Assembly: GCF_003480435.1 (NCBI RefSeq)
Contig: NZ_QUJB01000029.1
Location: forward strand, 1 to 30,296
DNA: 30,296 nucleotides
Reading direction: 5' to 3'
Source: Clostridium sp. AM30-24
Lineage (GTDB): Bacteria > Bacillota > Clostridia > Lachnospirales > Lachnospiraceae
Below the pieces are notes generated by a model, which was given only the letters and a program-made list of their open reading frames with translations, was not told where the DNA came from and did no database searches. Both the position numbers and the translations under genes were made by a program. Each line of letters opens with the position of its first letter. The first letter of the stretch is position 1. Positions 6,827 through 13,947 of this stretch are shown one piece after another.

Positions 6827-9173
6827 AAAGCAGGGCCTTCTCGGCCTGTTCACAAAGGGAAAGAACATTCCCACCACCGCCCAGCAGACCCTCCCTTACC
6901 GGGAAATGTACCGGGACGGGGTGTGCCGGGTGGCGGACCGCTATTACACCAAAACCATTGAATACGAGGACATCAACTACCAGCTCGCACAGTCCGAAGA
7001 TCAGGCGGCCATCTTTGACGGGTGGAGCGCCTGCCTCAACTACTTTGACAGCAGCCTTCCGTTCCAGCTTTCCTTCCTCAACCACCGGAGCCGCCCGGGC
7101 AGCCGGTACAGCGTGAACATCCCCATGCAGGACGATGATTACAACAGCGTCCGGTGTGAGTATGTGGAAATGCTGGAAAACCAGATCGCCAAAAGCAACA
7201 ACGGCATTGTCCGCACAAAGCTCCTGACCTTCGGAGTGAATGTGGACGACCTTTCCACCGCCAGGGCAAGGCTGGAACGTGTAGAGGCGGACATTTGCGG
7301 GAACTTCAAAAAGCTGGGCGTCAAGTGCCGCTCCCTTTCGGGGCTGGAACGGCTGGAGCTCCTTTACGGGCAGCTCCACCCCGGCAGCGGCTCCCCCTTC
7401 CGGTTTTCATGGGATATGATCCCCAAAACCGGGCTTTCCACCAAAGACTTTATCGCCCCGGACAGCTTCGACTTCCGTTTCAGCCGTCTGTTCCGGGTGG
7501 GGACGACTTGGGGTGCCGCCTCCTACTTGCAGATTTTGGCCTCGGAGCTCTCGGACAAGCTGCTGGCGGAGCTTTTGGAAATGGATGCGGAAATGACCAT
7601 CACTCTCCATATCCAAACCGTCGATCAGGCCGCCGCCGTAAAATCCATCAAGGCCAAAGTCTCCGACATTGACAAGATGAAGGTGGAGGAACAAAAGAAG
7701 GCAGCCCGGTCAGGGTACGACATGGACATACTTCCACCCGACCTTATAACGTACAGCAACGACGCAAAGACCCTCTTGGAAGATTTACAGAGCCGGAATG
7801 AGCGAATGTTCCTTCTGACCTTCCTTGTGGTAAACATGGCCCCGACCCGCCGGGAGCTGGACAATGACCTGTTCACGGTGTCGGGTATCGTCCAGAAATA
7901 CAACTGCACCTTGAAGCGGCTGGACTTCCAGCAGGAGGATGGTTTTCTTTCCAGCCTTCCGCTGGGCCATAACGGCATTGAGATCAAGCGCGGCATGACG
8001 ACCAGCTCCACGGCCATTTTCGTTCCCTTTATGACGCAGGAGCTCCGCATGGATGGCGAAGCCGTCTATTACGGGCTCAACGCACTTTCCCATAACGTCA
8101 TCATGGCAAACCGGAAAAAGCTCAAAAACCCCAACGGCCTGTTCCTCGGCGTGCCGGGCTCCGGCAAATCCTTTGCCGCAAAGCGGGAGCTTGTGAACGT
8201 GTTCCTTGCCACCCGTGACCGGATCATTGTGGTTGACCCGATGGGCGAATATTCGCCCCTTATCAAGCGGCTGGGCGGTCAGGTCATCGAGATCGCCCCG
8301 GACAGCCCTCACCACATCAATCCGATGGACATTGATTTGAGCTTCGACGAGGAAAACCCGATGGCGCTGAAAGCCGACTTTATCCTGTCGCTGATGGAGC
8401 TGATCGTCGGCGGCAAGGACGGCTTGCAGCCGGTGGAGCGTACCGTCATTGACCGCTGTGTGCGCCAGATGTACCGGGAACACTTGCAGGACCCGGAAAC
8501 AAGCAAAATGCCGACCCTCCAAACCCTGTATGACCTGCTCTGTTCCCAGCCGGAGGGCGAGGCGGTACGGCTGGCAACTGCCCTTGAAATCTATGTGTCG
8601 GGTTCCCTTAACGTGTTCAACCATGAAACCAATGTGGACCTGAACCGCCGTCTGGTATGCCTTGACTTAAAAAAGCTGGGTGCCGGGCTTCGGACGATTG
8701 CCATGCTCATTATGCAGGACTTGGTAAACTCGCAGGTGTCCATGAATTTCCTGCGCGGTATCGCTACATGGTGCTACTTCGACGAATTTCATGTGCTGCT
8801 CCGTGACCGTCTGACGGCAAGCTATTGTGTGGCGATCTGGAAAATGCTGCGAAAAAAAGGGTGCGTTCCCAGTGCTTTAACGCAGAACGTGAAGGATTTT
8901 CTGGCAAGCCCGGAGATCGAGAATATCTTTGAAAACTCGGACTTCCTTGTGCTGCTCTCGCAGGCACAGGGCGACCGGCAGATTTTAGCCAAACAGCTTG
9001 GGATCAGCCCCCACCAGCTTTCCTATGTGACCCATACCAATTCCGGCGAAGGGCTGCTGTTCTTCGGGAATACCACCATCCCGTTTGTTGACCGCTTCCC
9101 GCAGAATACCGAGCTGTACGCCATTATGACCACCCGCCCGGAGGACAAAAAACAGGAAATGAACCGGGCATAA
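6780..9173 (+). CDS. VirB4/TraE-type conjugation ATPase
   Basis: A VirB4-family ATPase of 797 residues that energises the type IV secretion channel at the membrane. The N-terminal half is the CagE/TrbE/VirB domain (YREMYRDGVCRVADRYYTKTIEYEDINYQLAQ). Walker A is GVPGSGKS at about residue 457, Walker B is CYFDEFH at about 665, followed by VirB4 motifs ending in a PEDKKQEMNRA tail. I place the start at TTG 6780 because AAAGGAGG (6763-6770) sits nine bases upstream, inside prgI. Longer in-frame starts such as ATG 6714 lack a ribosome site. All ATPase motifs are intact. Confidence 0.93.
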   Translation: MRNSRRAGKPAGRKPEKQGLLGLFTKGKNIPTTAQQTLPYREMYRDGVCRVADRYYTKTIEYEDINYQLAQSEDQAAIFDGWSACLNYFDSSLPFQLSFLNHRSRPGSRYSVNIPMQDDDYNSVRCEYVEMLENQIAKSNNGIVRTKLLTFGVNVDDLSTARARLERVEADICGNFKKLGVKCRSLSGLERLELLYGQLHPGSGSPFRFSWDMIPKTGLSTKDFIAPDSFDFRFSRLFRVGTTWGAASYLQILASELSDKLLAELLEMDAEMTITLHIQTVDQAAAVKSIKAKVSDIDKMKVEEQKKAARSGYDMDILPPDLITYSNDAKTLLEDLQSRNERMFLLTFLVVNMAPTRRELDNDLFTVSGIVQKYNCTLKRLDFQQEDGFLSSLPLGHNGIEIKRGMTTSSTAIFVPFMTQELRMDGEAVYYGLNALSHNVIMANRKKLKNPNGLFLGVPGSGKSFAAKRELVNVFLATRDRIIVVDPMGEYSPLIKRLGGQVIEIAPDSPHHINPMDIDLSFDEENPMALKADFILSLMELIVGGKDGLQPVERTVIDRCVRQMYREHLQDPETSKMPTLQTLYDLLCSQPEGEAVRLATALEIYVSGSLNVFNHETNVDLNRRLVCLDLKKLGAGLRTIAMLIMQDLVNSQVSMNFLRGIATWCYFDEFHVLLRDRLTASYCVAIWKMLRKKGCVPSALTQNVKDFLASPEIENIFENSDFLVLLSQAQGDRQILAKQLGISPHQLSYVTHTNSGEGLLFFGNTTIPFVDRFPQNTELYAIMTTRPEDKKQEMNRA

Positions 9174-9177
9174 CGCA

Positions 9178-9200
9178 CTTCGGGCCATGCTGGCCCGAGG
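9178..9200. repeat. ICE 23-bp palindrome, copy 4
   Basis: Arms CTTCGGGCCA and TGGCCCGAGG around TGC, starting five bases after the virB4 stop and four bases before the GGAAAGGAGG ribosome site of the next gene. Confidence 0.92.
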
Positions 9201-9221
9201 TTTGGAAAGGAGGGATACATC

Positions 9222-11120
9222 ATCGGAAAGAAACCGGATAAATGGAATTTTCAAAGGCCGGGGCCGACGGAGGATACCGGGAGCAATCGCCCCGGACCGG
9301 CTGAACGGGAAGGGCCTTCCCCCGCACCATCCCGACGCCTGCGGTTTAAGGACGAGGATACCGGGCAGGACAGTCCTTCGGGCCATGATGGCCCGAAGTC
9401 CAAAAGCGGCAAGTTTCAAGAGGACAGCCGGAAAAGCCGTCCCTCTGACCGCATGAGGCAGGAAGATGAAGCGGACGGGCCGCAGGATACCGGCAAGGCA
9501 CAGGAGCCGGAGGGCTCCGCCGAGAAGGCCGGGAGCAAAAAGGATAAGTACCAGAAAGCACAGGCAAAAGCGGAACACGCCGGGGAAAAGCTGGGAAAGG
9601 CCCGGGAGAAACTGGACAAGACCGAGGCAAAACGGGCAGCGAAGAAGCCGCCGGGGCTTGCGAAGAAAGCTGTCCGGGGAGCCCGCACCGAAGCATGGTT
9701 TTATCTCCACAACAAAATCCACGAAGTTGAGCATGAAAATGTGGGTGTGGAAGGAGCCCATAAGTCGGAACTTGTGGCCGAGGCCGGAGCCCGGAAACTG
9801 ACCCGGTATGCCAAACGGAGATACCGGGAACACCCGGCCCGGAAGGTGGCAAAGTGGGAACGGAAGGACATAAAAGCCCGGGCCAATGTGGATTTTCAAA
9901 AGATGGCCTCCGATCACCCGGAGCTTGCCAGCAATCCGCTTTCCCGTGTGCAGCAGAAATGGAAACTGAAACGCCGGTATTCCAAAGAAGCAAAGGCGGC
10001 TGCAAAACAGGGCGCAAAGGCCGCAAGGAAAACCGCTGCCGCTTCGGGAACTGCGACCCGTCGGGCGGCGCAGTTTGTGACCCGTCATCCCGTGGCGGTG
10101 CTGGTCCTGCTCCTGCTGTTGCTGCTCTGTTTTCTTGTGTCGGCGGTAAGTTCCATCTTCCCCACGCTTGGCAGCGGCCTCGCCAATGCGTTATCCGGCA
10201 CCTCCTACGCCTCGGAGGATACGGACCTGCTGAGGGTGGACGAGGACTACACAGCGCTGGAAAACGAGCTGGCGCAGACGGTAGCGAACATCGAAAGCAC
10301 CCATCCCGGCTATGACGAGTACCGCTATTCCGTGGACGAGATCGGCCATAACCCCTATGAGCTGGCGTCCTATCTCTCGGCAAAGTACCATGTGTATTTC
10401 CGTGAACAGGTGCAGGACGAGCTGCGGGAGATCTTCGAGGCACAGTATGAACTGACCTTGACGGAGGAAGTCGAGATACGCTACCGCACCGAAACCAGCA
10501 CCGACCCGGAGACCGGGGAAACCACCACCGAGGAAGTTCCCTATGAGTATTACATTCTCAATGTGACCCTCACAAACAAGACGCTGCCTGCCGTGATCCT
10601 GCCGAGGCTTAACGAACAGCAGCGAGAAATCTACACCGTTATGCAGCAGCTCAAAGGCAACAAACCCTATCTGTGGGAAGGGATTTACAACGGTGGCGAA
10701 GATACCGGCCCCAGCTATGAGATACCCGGCGAGGCGCTGGATGACCCGGCTTTTGCGGCGCTCATGGAAGAAGCCACAAAGTACATCGGCTGGCCCTATG
10801 TGTGGGGCGGCTCCAGCCCGTCCACCTCCTTTGACTGTTCGGGCTTTGTCTGCTGGGTGTACACGGCCAGCGGCGTCCACAACCTGCCCCGTACCACGGC
10901 GCAGGGCATTTACAACCAGTGTGCTATCATTTCTCCCTCCGAGGCAAAGCCCGGCGACATTATCTTTTTCACGGGAACCTATGACAGCCCCGGCCCTGTG
11001 TCCCATGTGGGGATTTATGTGGGCGACGGGATGATGCTCCATTGTGGTTCGCCCATCCAATACGCAAACATCAATTCAAGCTACTGGCAGACACATTTCT
11101 ATGCCTTCGGGCGTTTGTGA
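9222..11120 (+). CDS. NlpC/P60 cell-wall peptidase of the transfer system (CD1108-like)
   Basis: A secreted or membrane-anchored peptidoglycan endopeptidase that opens the wall for the conjugation channel. It has a long charged, Ala/Lys-rich cytoplasmic part, one membrane helix (bases about 10093-10160), an extracellular stretch, and a C-terminal NlpC/P60 domain. The catalytic Cys is in DCSGF (codon 10836-10838), one His in SHVGIYVGD (11004-11006) and a third polar residue in LHCG (11040-11042). The frame is open from the virB4 stop, but the first ATG is at 9453 and no GTG or TTG comes earlier. A perfect GGAGG (9209-9213) lies eight bases before ATC 9222, giving 632 residues; the ATG 9453 form would have 555. 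The region 9222-9453 reads like real N-terminal sequence (GKKPDKWNFQRPG, later RRLRFKDED). Palindrome copy 5 is translated inside it. Confidence 0.85.
   Translation: MGKKPDKWNFQRPGPTEDTGSNRPGPAEREGPSPAPSRRLRFKDEDTGQDSPSGHDGPKSKSGKFQEDSRKSRPSDRMRQEDEADGPQDTGKAQEPEGSAEKAGSKKDKYQKAQAKAEHAGEKLGKAREKLDKTEAKRAAKKPPGLAKKAVRGARTEAWFYLHNKIHEVEHENVGVEGAHKSELVAEAGARKLTRYAKRRYREHPARKVAKWERKDIKARANVDFQKMASDHPELASNPLSRVQQKWKLKRRYSKEAKAAAKQGAKAARKTAAASGTATRRAAQFVTRHPVAVLVLLLLLLLCFLVSAVSSIFPTLGSGLANALSGTSYASEDTDLLRVDEDYTALENELAQTVANIESTHPGYDEYRYSVDEIGHNPYELASYLSAKYHVYFREQVQDELREIFEAQYELTLTEEVEIRYRTETSTDPETGETTTEEVPYEYYILNVTLTNKTLPAVILPRLNEQQREIYTVMQQLKGNKPYLWEGIYNGGEDTGPSYEIPGEALDDPAFAALMEEATKYIGWPYVWGGSSPSTSFDCSGFVCWVYTASGVHNLPRTTAQGIYNQCAIISPSEAKPGDIIFFTGTYDSPGPVSHVGIYVGDGMMLHCGSPIQYANINSSYWQTHFYAFGRL
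9376..9398. repeat. ICE 23-bp palindrome, copy 5 (inside coding sequence)
   Basis: Perfect arms CTTCGGGCCA and TGGCCCGAAG around TGA. It lies within the N-terminal coding part of the NlpC/P60 gene and is read as SGHDGPK. Confidence 0.92.
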
Positions 11121-11142
11121 GCCAGAGGAAAGGAGTCCTTGC

Positions 11143-11409
11143 ATGAACAAGATCGACAAGCTCGATAAGGAACTGGAAAAAGCCCGGGAGAAGGCTGCCG
11201 AGTGGCAGGCCAAAATCCGGGAGCTGGAAAAGCAGAAACAGGAGGAAGAAAACAGCCAGATCGTGCAGGCGGTGCGCTCCCTCAAACTGACGCCCGCCCA
11301 GCTTATGGCTTTTTTGAATGACCCCAAAAACAGCCTTACCGCTTCGGGTCATACTGACCCGAAGCCGGAGGCACCCGAAAAGGAGGACACAGCCCATGAA
11401 GAAAATTAA
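11143..11409 (+). CDS. DUF4315 family coiled-coil protein
   Basis: An 88-residue protein. Residues 1-40 are a charged heptad-like coiled coil (KIDKLDKELEKAREKAAEWQ) and are followed by IVQAVRSLKLTPAQLMAFLND, the DUF4315 signature. It is a conserved small protein between the NlpC/P60 and DUF4366 genes in this ICE class; its function is unknown. ATG 11143 has GAAAGGAG upstream. Palindrome copy 6 lies in the 3' part of the gene and is translated as SGHTDPK, just after the conserved domain. The end overlaps the next gene by 14 bases. Confidence 0.85.
   Translation: MNKIDKLDKELEKAREKAAEWQAKIRELEKQKQEEENSQIVQAVRSLKLTPAQLMAFLNDPKNSLTASGHTDPKPEAPEKEDTAHEEN
11342..11364. repeat. ICE 23-bp palindrome, copy 6 (inside coding sequence)
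   Basis: Arms CTTCGGGTCA and TGACCCGAAG around TAC. Both arms carry the compensating change relative to the usual GGGCCA/TGGCCC, which keeps the dyad perfect. It lies in the tail of the DUF4315 gene. Confidence 0.92.
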
Positions 11410-12043
11410 ATACCGCAGGCTGGCGGCGATGGCTGCCAGCCTTTTGTGTTGCCTGATCTTTACAGTCCCGGCTTATGCACAGAGCAGCGAGCCGCAGCCG
11501 GAGACAGCTCCCTCCCCGGCAGAAACCGAAGCGGAGCCGGAAACCCAGAACCCCTTTACCCCGGACGGGACGGGAACCGTGGTGGACAACGCCACCGACG
11601 AGGATGGAAAGGAGTTCTACACCATCACCACAGCAGACGAGAGCGTGTTTTATCTGGTGATCGACAAACAGAAAACCAGCGAGAACGTCTATTTCCTTAA
11701 TACCGTTACCACAGACGACCTTCTGCCTCTTGCTGAACAGGGTAAGGAACCGCCCAAAGAAGTGACCCCGGAGCCAGAGCCAAAGCCCACCGAACCGGTG
11801 GAGGAAGTACCGGAACCCGAGCCGGAGAAAAAGGACAGCCCCCTTCTTTCTATGCTCCTGATCGGCGTGGTGGTGCTGGCCGGCGGTGGGATTGGTTACT
11901 ATTTCAAGATTTACAAGCCGAAGCATGAGGCCCCGGATTTGGAAGATGATTACTGCGAATATGAGGACGGGGAGCTGGAGGAGATCGCAGAGGAACCCGA
12001 GGACGAAGATACCCCGCCGTGGGAGGAAGATACGGAGGAATGA
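11396..12043 (+). CDS. DUF4366/CD1107-family surface protein
   Basis: A 215-residue exported protein. A signal peptide (MKKIKYRRLAAMAASLLCCL then IFTVPAYAQ) is followed by a Pro/Glu-rich stretch and the DUF4366 core (GTVVDNATDEDGKEFYTITT, then VFYLVIDKQKTSENVYFLN). A second Pro/Glu spacer, a C-terminal membrane helix (LLSMLLIGVVVLAGGGIGYYF) and a strongly acidic tail complete it. The topology is mostly extracytoplasmic with a cytoplasmic tail. It is a standard member of this transfer operon, probably a surface part of the mating channel; the exact role is unknown. AAAAGGAGG precedes ATG 11396, and the start lies inside the DUF4315 gene. Confidence 0.87.
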   Translation: MKKIKYRRLAAMAASLLCCLIFTVPAYAQSSEPQPETAPSPAETEAEPETQNPFTPDGTGTVVDNATDEDGKEFYTITTADESVFYLVIDKQKTSENVYFLNTVTTDDLLPLAEQGKEPPKEVTPEPEPKPTEPVEEVPEPEPEKKDSPLLSMLLIGVVVLAGGGIGYYFKIYKPKHEAPDLEDDYCEYEDGELEEIAEEPEDEDTPPWEEDTEE

Positions 12044-12045
12044 GA

Positions 12046-12237
12046 ATGAATTTTACAAGCAGCCCTTTTGAACGAATGATGAAGGAAGTACCGCACCCCG
12101 GCTGGGACAATGACAACCCTTGTAAGGGATGCCGTTACTACAAGGAGTGCAAAGGAAAGAAAAAACAGTGCCGGAAGAAGTTCCGGGCGCTGATCGTGGA
12201 GCCTCGCCCTTCGGGCCATCGTGGCCCGAAGTCTTAA
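12046..12237 (+). CDS. Small cysteine-rich basic protein
   Basis: A 63-residue protein with five cysteine or histidine metal-ligand candidates in PCKGCRYYKECKGKKKQC and a basic surround, suggesting a small zinc-binding nucleic-acid protein; the function is unknown. ATG 12046 is preferred over ATG 12040 because CGGAGGA ends at 12039 and needs a spacer. The last residues PSGHRGPKS are encoded by palindrome copy 7, so the element forms the C-terminus of the protein. Confidence 0.6.
   Translation: MNFTSSPFERMMKEVPHPGWDNDNPCKGCRYYKECKGKKKQCRKKFRALIVEPRPSGHRGPKS
12209..12231. repeat. ICE 23-bp palindrome, copy 7 (at a gene end)
   Basis: Arms CTTCGGGCCA and TGGCCCGAAG around TCG. It is translated as SGHRGPK and ends six bases before the TAA and the following gene start. 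Confidence 0.92.
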
Positions 12238-12657
12238 ATGGACGCCCGGGAGCTGACCCGTGACGAGAAGAAGAAAATCCGTTCTCTTGTCACGGGGATG
12301 TGTGCCAACTATGACCGGGAAAGCGGTCTGTGCCTTCCTCTGGACTGTGCCTGCTATATGCTGCACAAGTGCTGGACAGGGGCGTACTGCCGTTACTTCT
12401 GTGAGGCTGTCCTGCCCCTTGACCCGGAGCTTCAAGCGGCGCTGACAACGGAAGGCATCTCCCCGGAGCTGCGGGCCTGTGCGGTCTGCGGAAAGGCGTT
12501 TTTGCCCGAGGGGCGTCAAGCCTACTGTTCCGACGCCTGCAAGGCCGAAGGGAACCGCCGAAAAAGCCGGGAACGCATGAGGAAAATGCGGGAGAAAAGG
12601 CCGGGCGACTGTTACGATTTGCCGCCTCCAAAGGCTTGGCATTCCGGGCTTTTTTGA
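12238..12657 (+). CDS. Cysteine-rich VLP domain protein (ICE copy)
   Basis: A 139-residue protein with an N-terminal Cys group (GMCANYDRESGLCLPLDCACYM), the family motif AVLPLDPELQAAL, a zinc-ribbon-like CAVCGKAF...YCSDAC unit and a basic Lys/Arg-rich tail. It is homologous to the protein at 125-511 of the nested transposon, but divergent, so it is not a recent duplication. The function is unknown; association with mobilization genes is established for the family. ATG 12238 follows the previous stop directly with no clear ribosome site, so it probably depends on coupled translation. Confidence 0.8.
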   Translation: MDARELTRDEKKKIRSLVTGMCANYDRESGLCLPLDCACYMLHKCWTGAYCRYFCEAVLPLDPELQAALTTEGISPELRACAVCGKAFLPEGRQAYCSDACKAEGNRRKSRERMRKMREKRPGDCYDLPPPKAWHSGLF

Positions 12658-12722
12658 GGGTGTTTCCGGGGTGGGAATATCTTATTACATTTCTCCCCTG
12701 TCTGCCCTCTTATTTCGTAACA
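12647..12722 (+). other. Noncoding segment conserved after the Cys-rich VLP gene (ICE copy)
   Basis: It begins GGCTTTTTTGAGGGTGT, includes GGGGTGGGAATA and ends CGTAACA. It is counterpart to 517-593 in layout and length. It overlaps the last codons of the VLP gene and ends just before palindrome copy 8. Confidence 0.5.
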
Positions 12723-12729
12723 TCCAGCA

Positions 12730-12752
12730 CTTCGGGTCATGTTAGCCCGAGG
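12730..12752. repeat. ICE 23-bp palindrome, copy 8
   Basis: CTTCGGGTCA and TAGCCCGAGG around TGT, a less symmetric copy. It ends four bases before the AAAGGAGG ribosome site of the next gene. Confidence 0.85.
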
Positions 12753-12771
12753 CACAGAAAGGAGGTATCTC

Positions 12772-13362
12772 TTGGAGACAGTACAAGGATATGTGATTTT
12801 GAAAGCTGCCACCTTTGAAACCGGACACGGCTTTGCGCTGGGGCATAATCCGGGAGCGCCGAGCCCCTTTGTGACCTGGCAGTTTACCGAGGGGGAAAAC
12901 GGCCATCGGGATTACTACTGGGGCCGCTATGGAACCAGTCAGGCGTGGGCGCAGAGGGACTTTGACCGCCGGATGGACGACTATCAGCAGTTTTACCATG
13001 CGGCGGTCAAGCATACCGAGCTGGGACCGGAGGGCGTTTACCGCTATTATTCCACCCAGCGGCCCGTGGACATAGGAACTTACCCGAAGCCGCCGGATAA
13101 CCAGCCTCTTTCCATCGTCAACTACGATGATGACAGGCGGCGTCCTGTGGCAGACGGCAGGCTGATGGCATGGGGCGAACTGACCTACGCAAAGCCGCTG
13201 ACCGAAAAGCAGATGGAGGATTATGAGCTGAAACCAGCACCGGGCAATCCTGACCGGGTGCGCCCATCCATTACCGCCCGGCTTAAAGAAGGAACGAGAG
13301 GGCAGAAACCCCCGAAGGAGCCCGGCCAGAAGCGGAGCCATAAAAACCATGAGGAACGATAA
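12772..13362 (+). CDS. Conserved ICE protein of unknown function
   Basis: A 196-residue soluble protein that I do not recognise as a named enzyme. Its N-terminal part (VILKAATFETGHGFALGHNPGA, then PFVTWQF and DYYWGRYG) looks like the small accessory domains on large polyvalent mobile-element proteins. A stretch ending LSIVNYDDDRRRPV, a conserved-looking AWGELTYAKPLTEKQMEDYEL and a basic tail follow. The start is TTG 12772 with GAAAGGAGG seven bases upstream; the in-frame ATG at 12739 lies inside palindrome copy 8 without a ribosome site. It lies in the mobC/relaxase gene cluster. An anti-restriction or regulatory role would be only a guess. Confidence 0.6.
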   Translation: METVQGYVILKAATFETGHGFALGHNPGAPSPFVTWQFTEGENGHRDYYWGRYGTSQAWAQRDFDRRMDDYQQFYHAAVKHTELGPEGVYRYYSTQRPVDIGTYPKPPDNQPLSIVNYDDDRRRPVADGRLMAWGELTYAKPLTEKQMEDYELKPAPGNPDRVRPSITARLKEGTRGQKPPKEPGQKRSHKNHEER

Positions 13363-13374
13363 AGGAGGATCGTT

Positions 13375-13557
13375 ATGCACGAAAAAGACAACTATCTGAA
13401 AACCGCCGAGCTCTCCACGGAGCAGAACTGCAACATGATCGACGGCGTACCCAACAATACGCCCATCCCGCCCACGCCCCCGGAGCTGGACGCAAAGCCG
13501 CTGGACAAGGTAAAGGAGCCCAAGGAGCGCCGGAAAGGCCGGGAACTGGAACGCTGA
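13375..13557 (+). CDS. Small hypothetical protein upstream of mobC
   Basis: A 60-residue hydrophilic protein with a proline-rich centre (IPPTPPELDAKPLD) and a basic end (KERRKGRELER). No family is recognised. AAAGGAGG lies eight bases before ATG 13375, and the stop overlaps the mobC start by one base (TGATG), so it is probably expressed as a unit with mobC. Confidence 0.6.
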   Translation: MHEKDNYLKTAELSTEQNCNMIDGVPNNTPIPPTPPELDAKPLDKVKEPKERRKGRELER

Positions 13558-13898
13558 TGGAGAACCGCAAGCGGAATGTCCATCTGCACGTTATGGTAAC
13601 GCCGGACGAGCTGGCGGCCATCCATGAGCGGATGACCGAGGCGGGCATTTCCAACGCCGGGGCTTATGTACGGAAAATGGCTCTGAACGGGTATATCCTG
13701 CACATCGACCTTACGCCCGTAAAAGAGCTGATCTCTCTGCAACGGCGCTGTTCCAACAATCTCAATCAGGTTGCCGTACACGCACACACCTATGGCGTGT
13801 ACCCGGAGGAAATCGACGGATTGAAGCGGGACTATGAAAAGTTATGGGGCGAGGTGTCAAAGGTGCTGCGGGAGCTTTCCGAGCTGGTGTCAAAGTAA
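13557..13898 (+). CDS. mobC: MobC-like relaxosome protein
   Basis: A 113-residue protein with an N-terminal ribbon-helix-helix-like start (NRKRNVHLHVMVTPDELAAI) and the MobC signature (NAGAYVRKMALNGYI, then SLQRRCSNNLNQVAVHAH). MobC proteins bind at the transfer origin and help the relaxase nick. The catalytic partner at 15332-16747 is nearby but separated by the HNH gene and the CD1845-like gene. A strong terminator follows immediately. Confidence 0.88.
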   Translation: MENRKRNVHLHVMVTPDELAAIHERMTEAGISNAGAYVRKMALNGYILHIDLTPVKELISLQRRCSNNLNQVAVHAHTYGVYPEEIDGLKRDYEKLWGEVSKVLRELSELVSK

Positions 13899-13904
13899 GA
13901 CGAG

Positions 13905-13947
13905 GGCGGCAGGTTCCGATGTTGGGACCTGCCGCCTTGTTCTTTTT
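13905..13947 (+). terminator. Rho-independent terminator after mobC
   Basis: GGCGGCAGGTTCC (13905-13917) pairs with GGACCTGCCGCC (13925-13936), with one bulged T, followed by TTGTTCTTTTT. It ends the transfer operon and touches the 3' end of the convergent HNH gene. Confidence 0.9.

Noticed and set aside
8985..10443. Long minus-strand frames opposite the virB4/NlpC genes
   Set aside because: They are low-complexity Pro/Arg/Cys-rich products of high-GC antisense sequence; the plus-strand genes have clear domains.
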